A stretch of 64,000 nt of DNA, from contig CM029372.1 of the NCBI GenBank assembly GCA_017165825.1, positions 24,146,685 through 24,210,684 of the forward strand, read 5' to 3'. The stretch comes from Hepsetus odoe (Eukaryota; Chordata; Actinopteri; Characiformes; Hepsetidae). How positions within the stretch are numbered: position 1 is the stretch's first letter; the number at the start of each line of letters is the position of its first letter. The notes under the pieces were generated by a model. It was given only the letters and a program-made list of their open reading frames with translations, was not told the DNA's origin and ran no database searches. Shown here piece by piece: positions 14,101-20,200 of the stretch. A program made the position numbers and the translations under genes.

Positions 14101-17100
14101 TTCTGCTGTTTGTTTTTTCTGTCTTTGTGTTTGTATTAACCGTTTGTTTTTTTTTAACTTGCTCTGTAAAGTGACCTTGGGTTTGAGAAAGGCACTATAT
14201 AAATAAAAATTATTATTATTATTATTATTATTATTATACTCATGTTCACATACTGGTACTGTCTCTCACTTACTGTTTACATATATATATATATATATAA
14301 AACATTGCATATCCACAGCAGTATAGCTGCAGCTAAAAGGTGAAGAGTGTTAATGTTCTAATATCACCATGTTTTTCTTTGCAGAATGGCACCAATCCCA
14401 ACTATCGCCTCAACCTGTCCGATGCTGAAAGTAATAACTTCATATATAATTAGTTCAGTATATTCCCCGAAGGGCAGCTGTTAAGCATCAATATGACAAC
14501 TACATTTCAACAGTTCAAGCCTTTTGAACTTTGTTCATGTTCACATTGGTTCGAATAGTTCCATGAAAGGCTCACACAGGTGACGTGTAGTTTTAAGTCA
14601 AGTCAAGTCAAGTAGGCCCGGGCAGTGGTGGCCTAGTGGGTAGAGTGTTGGCCACATGATCGGAGGATCGGGGGTTCGAACCCCTTCCCAATGGGTTGCC
14701 CTAAGGTACCCTTGAGCAAGGTGCCATCCCCGTCCCGCTCCTCCCTGCGATGGGCTGGCGACCTGTCCAGGGTGCGTCCCCCGTCCTCGCCCTGTGTGCG
14801 CTGGATTGGACACCAGCGCGACCCCGTTTGGCACAAGCGGCAGAAAATGGATGAATGGAAGTCAAGTAGGGTTTTTTGTCATTTCAGCCATATATGATAA
14901 TAAAATCCTACTTGACTTGACTTGGAGAGAGCTGTACTCCAGTGAAGTGTCACCCCGACTTCATATATACAAGGCAGTATAGAGTATTTGAGTGTCGATT
15001 TTTGTATCATATTCACAGCAGTGAGTATCGTGCATGATTGCATGCTTATGTGCTTGACATATTACACTTTATTATTTGTGCATGTACTAAATGTGTTATG
15101 TTTTATGATGTGTACTTCTAAATACTTACTGTTTTATGCGTCTGTTTATTTTTTTAGTGGCGCAAAGTGAGAAGAAACACTTGCCCTTTGGAAGACCCAG
15201 AATGCTGCAGTCTCACTCTGATTACTGCCTGCTACACCAGGAAGGCTTCGTCAGTGCCTACAGCAAGAACATATACATGCCCCTCTGGAGCTCATTTACT
15301 GTGGAAAAACCGGTGAGATGTGCAAGACAGACACATTTAAATGCATGAGTGCAGCCTTAAGGAAATACCATAGATTTACATTTACGTTTACATTTACGGC
15401 ATTTAGCAGACGCTCTTATCCAGAGCTCTTATCAGGAGAAATTTCTGGAAATTCTGAATGAACATGAATATGAATGAACCCTGTGAAACTTCTTAGCAAC
15501 TAAATGCTCCTCTCACATTAGCAAATGTGAATATTCATCATCCATCATCAGGAGAATGCTGTGCATGACAGGGTTGCCAAGACAGTCATTTAACAGAAGT
15601 GAAGTGAAAGTGACTATTAATCATTGTGAGCCCAGCACTCAATGAAACACATCCTCTTACTTTAACCCATACACATTGTGTAGCATGGCGCAGCTATTTC
15701 CGGCAACCGGGGAGCAGTGACAGGGACGGTACAAGGGAACCTCAGGCAGGCACTCTAAATAGCTGCCCCCTGCTGCGGTGTGTGTATGGGTAAAAAGCAG
15801 AGGTTGCATTTTGTAGTGGTTCACTTTGCGCTGTGCTGTTTCCCAATGATGAATAGTCACTTTCACTTTAGGATCAAGTCTTTATAGGTCAGAAGTGCAG
15901 AAATACAGAAAAAGCACAAGTGCATTTTCATTGTGCATGTATCATATATTGTCACTATTAAACCTTCATTATTTGTCGTTTTTACCTAATAAGTATTTTC
16001 CTTCTTTCAGATTTGCTCAGACAAACTCTTATCATTTTATGTGCCGGTGTATTTGAACCCTTTTCAAAGCTCTGTTCAAGGCAATACTCTGCTCCACAGT
16101 AGTGTTCTTGAATCCATTTTATTTTATTTACACAGCCAGAGTGATCGTGAGCCAACCTGGGTCTGTCTGCCCGGCTTACAAGATCACTTTTGGGTTCTTC
16201 CCCGTTCATTTTTACTTCAGTCTGTGCTTTTGAGTACATACTTTATATTGTTGTTTGTTTCAAAAACAGCTGTTCCTGATCTTGTTTGCCCTGAAAGGAT
16301 TGAAGATGTTTATGAACGAGAGCGTTTCTCCCTGCAGGCTGGAGATGGTTCTGGCTCACTGCCAGCAGTGACGAAAGACTGTCTGAGAGCTGATGTTAGA
16401 GTCCCAGTGGAGCAGAGCCCAACCTGTGATCAATACAACAATGGCAACAACATCACACGTGCCTTCTTGTACCCACCCAGTATGTGTCACATGTCACACA
16501 TCACATTATCAAATACATTCTTTCCCATAGACTGGCTCAGTGAAAGCACAGATTGAAAGATTTGATTTATAGTCAGTTTATATGAACATCAGAGTCGACA
16601 TTGAGTTAAAGGATGATAACTGACGGTTACATGGACACAATTTTCTGAGATGATGGAGAAAATCATGGCTACTATGCTAACATCATGTGGGTTGGTGTGT
16701 GAACAGAAAGTTCAGGGTGGTGCATAGAAACACCAAGGCACTACAAATGAAGCAGTGTTTGCTGACCAGTAGGGTCACTGAGAGTTCGCTTTGAACTGAG
16801 TTTAACCCATTTCAGTTCTTTGCTTTTTTTCCTAACTTCCTTTTCTTTTTGCCCTTTTCACACTGCATTGTTTCACACCTTTTATCTCTGTAGGAAGTGT
16901 GTGCTTTTGAACAAAGGAGCTCTATTTAGCAACACGTAGATGCATGGATGAAAATATGTACTTTATGCATTTATACTCATATATATGTAATCCGTTGTAG
17001 ATGTTCCACAGTGATTGTCTTTCTGAAGTTTAGTGTGTGTTTGTGTTTGTGTGTGAACACTCGTGGGTGTTGCAGGTCTGAACAGCACAGATGCAGAGTT

Positions 17101-17248
17101 CTATGACGGTCTAATTCTGAGTAATGTGATTCCAGTGTACCCAGAGTTTAAGAGTGAGTCACCATTTTATTCTTGAGAAGCATGCTCTTCCAAATATGTG
17201 TGAAATGCTGCATATCTAAATCAATCTACTGTGCATGTAGGCATTTCT

Positions 17249-17285
<37 letters not shown>

Positions 17286-20200
17286 GGTGCGTGGGTGTGT
17301 GGGTGCGTGTGATCTCTGCAGAAATATGGCAGTACTTTCAGGATATCTTACTGGTGAAGTATGCTTCTCAGTATAACGGCATCAGTGTGGTGACCGGCCC
17401 TGCGTTTGACTATAACTACGACGGCCAGTTTGACGCTGCCGATCAGATTCAAGAGTAAGTGCTCTTGACCACCGTTTATCAATGTGAATCGGTTTGCATA
17501 CTATCCTCAAAGTGTGTGATGCTTGTGCACATATTTTTATGCAGAGATCATAATCTAAAAAGCGAAAGTTCCACAAAGTGAACCACGATCAAATGCGTCC
17601 TCTATATTTAACCCACATACACTGAGCATCAGGGGGTATCGCTTATCAAGTGGCTGGGGAGCAGTGATGGGCAAGGTACCTTACTCAAACAACCTCCTGA
17701 TCTGGGATTCGAACCAACGACCTTCCGATACTAAGTCCCTAAATCACTAGGCTACTGCTGCCCCATAAGGTTTTTTAAAACCATTTTCCACTATTTGGTA
17801 AAACACTACAGGCATTTTCTTTTTTTTTGGTGAAGGTTGGATTAAATGAGTTTTCAGGACATGGCACGTTTTTACATTTGCAGCATTTAGCAGACGCTCT
17901 TATCCAGAGCGACTTCCATGTCCTAATTACAGGGACAGTCCCCCTGGAGCAACTCAGGGTTAAGGGTCTTGCTCAGGAACCCAGTGATGGTACTAGAGGT
18001 GGAATTTGAACCTGCAAGCTCTTGATCCATAGGTCTGTAGGCAGGTACCCTATCAAATCACAATCCCAAATTCATTGATTTCACTATCCATTAATAATGC
18101 AGCATTGGTGGCCTAGAATCAAAGTGATGCTGAGAGCTAGGTTCCTGTGTATTTTGGGTCAGTGCTTGTTCTTCAGAATCAAAGTAATATAAATCATTTT
18201 TGTGTCTAGTTTTGTTGCAGGCACACATATTCCCATCCCCACCCATTATTTCATAGTGCTGACAAGCTGCTTGGATTCAGCCCTGCCAGTAAGCGAGTGC
18301 AGGGGAAAGATCCAGACTGTGAGTTTCATCTTGCCTCACCGGCCTGCAAACTCTGAGAGCTGTATGGTGAGTACAAGCAGTCATCCAACTCTTAAAAAAG
18401 GGTTTGTTTAAAAGAGGAAATGTTTAGTCTGGGATTATATTTTTGTATAGAGCTGGGCTTAGAGCTAGTGTCTGGCTCTGCACCACCTCTGCAGGCCAAA
18501 TGAAGCCACAGCAATCAACTCAACTGCAATTTGGCTGTGCTTGCCTGCAGGAAACCACAGTATTATACATATAACCAGTGGGACCCTTTGCAGAACACGC
18601 TAGGAATAAGAGCTGGGAAACCTGCAAGGGAAGAAAACTAATGGCTTTAAATGCTCCATAACAGCGTAGAGTTTTAAAGCCAAAGCGATTGTTTAAACAT
18701 TTAAGGCTTATTACTTTTCAATTCTTCATTTTTATTTTAGGGCTTTATTATATCTAAAGACATTTTGAAGACAGGATGATTTATTTCAGTAACATTAATA
18801 AAATGAAAGCATTATGCACATCTAATAACCACCCAAGTGCTACAAATCTGAAAAATATCCCTGTGGCTCACCGTCTATCATCTAAACATGCAAGACATGA
18901 TCAACATTCAACAAAAGGTCTACAAACTCAACGTTCTGTTCATAAGGATCTTTTTTACTGCTGCCATCGAACCATTAAATAGTCCATAGGTTAGCAGATC
19001 ACATGTGCCACATTCATCAAGCATGATTGATTAATATGGCCTTTGAAATAATCTAAAAAAGCAAGTTTTTCCAGTTGATTTGCATGGATTTCAGAGAGCT
19101 TTATTTTTGCATTTTTTACTGAGACTTTTTTCAGTAACTATCCCAACATTTGTTTAACTTTGCGAGTTGTGGACTTCTTACGTAGTTTCTTTGATGGTTC
19201 ATTCATTCTTGGTCCAAGCAAAAGAAGAAAATCTTTAACAGAAGTGGCTAAAATGCACACGTACAGATATAGAAGTACAGATTTGGATTCTTTCCTTGTA
19301 TTTAAGTAGAAATTAAGCCTTTGGAGGACATTTCAAATGACTGTTTATGTGCAAAGTGAACCGAAGGTCACATAATAGAAATCACAGACTTTCACTCTCC
19401 CTCTCATTTTCTGAGCCGCTTGTCCTGATTAGGGTCATGGGAGGTGCTGGAGTCTATCCCAGGTCTTACAGAGCGAAAGGCAGGGAAACACCCTGCACAG
19501 GGCGCCAGTCAATCATCTGCCTGACGTGCATGCCTTTGAATGCTGGGAAAAATACAGACATCTGGAGGAAACACAGACACTCCACTCAGAAATGACCAAG
19601 TCACCCCTGCCTGGGAATCAAAACCAGGTCCTTTTCCCTGTGAGGTGACACCGCCACCCGCTGTGCTACTATGCCCTCCCAATTCAGAGATTGATAAAGC
19701 ATGGAGGGCAATTAAACTAATTAGACTAATTAGACTAATGAGATGTCACAAGAAAACTGTCACAAGAATTGATATGCAGTCCCAGAGAGAGTCTCCTGAC
19801 TATGGCCCTCACTTGTCGTTTTGCTTTCTTCAGTGTGCCACTGAAACTGATGATCTATGAGCTCAGGATTGGAGTGTGCAGCTCATTGCTTTGAATGAAT
19901 AATAGGAAAACGTCTACAGTCAGGCATGTCCATAGGAGTGATTTCACGTGCAGTGTGCTGCTGACAAGGCTGAGCGTGTTTGAACAGTCTGAATATATAA
20001 ATCTTGTTTTATCTGGAAGGGATGAAGGATAATCTAAAGCAACATCATGCATGCCTGGTTAAGGAATGAGTAATTAAAGTCTAGGGCCAGCTTCTGACCA
20101 TATAAGGAGTGCTATTCTTTTCTGGCTTCATTGATTAATCTTTCTTGACTCACAAGGATACGAGATAGTTTAATTTCTACGTCAGAGTGTGATGCATCCA

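Noticed and set aside
16041..16337. Upstream extension of ENPP exon 11
   Set aside because: The frame is open by chance, but the sequence does not fit the family and a good acceptor (ccctgcag) lies at 16337.
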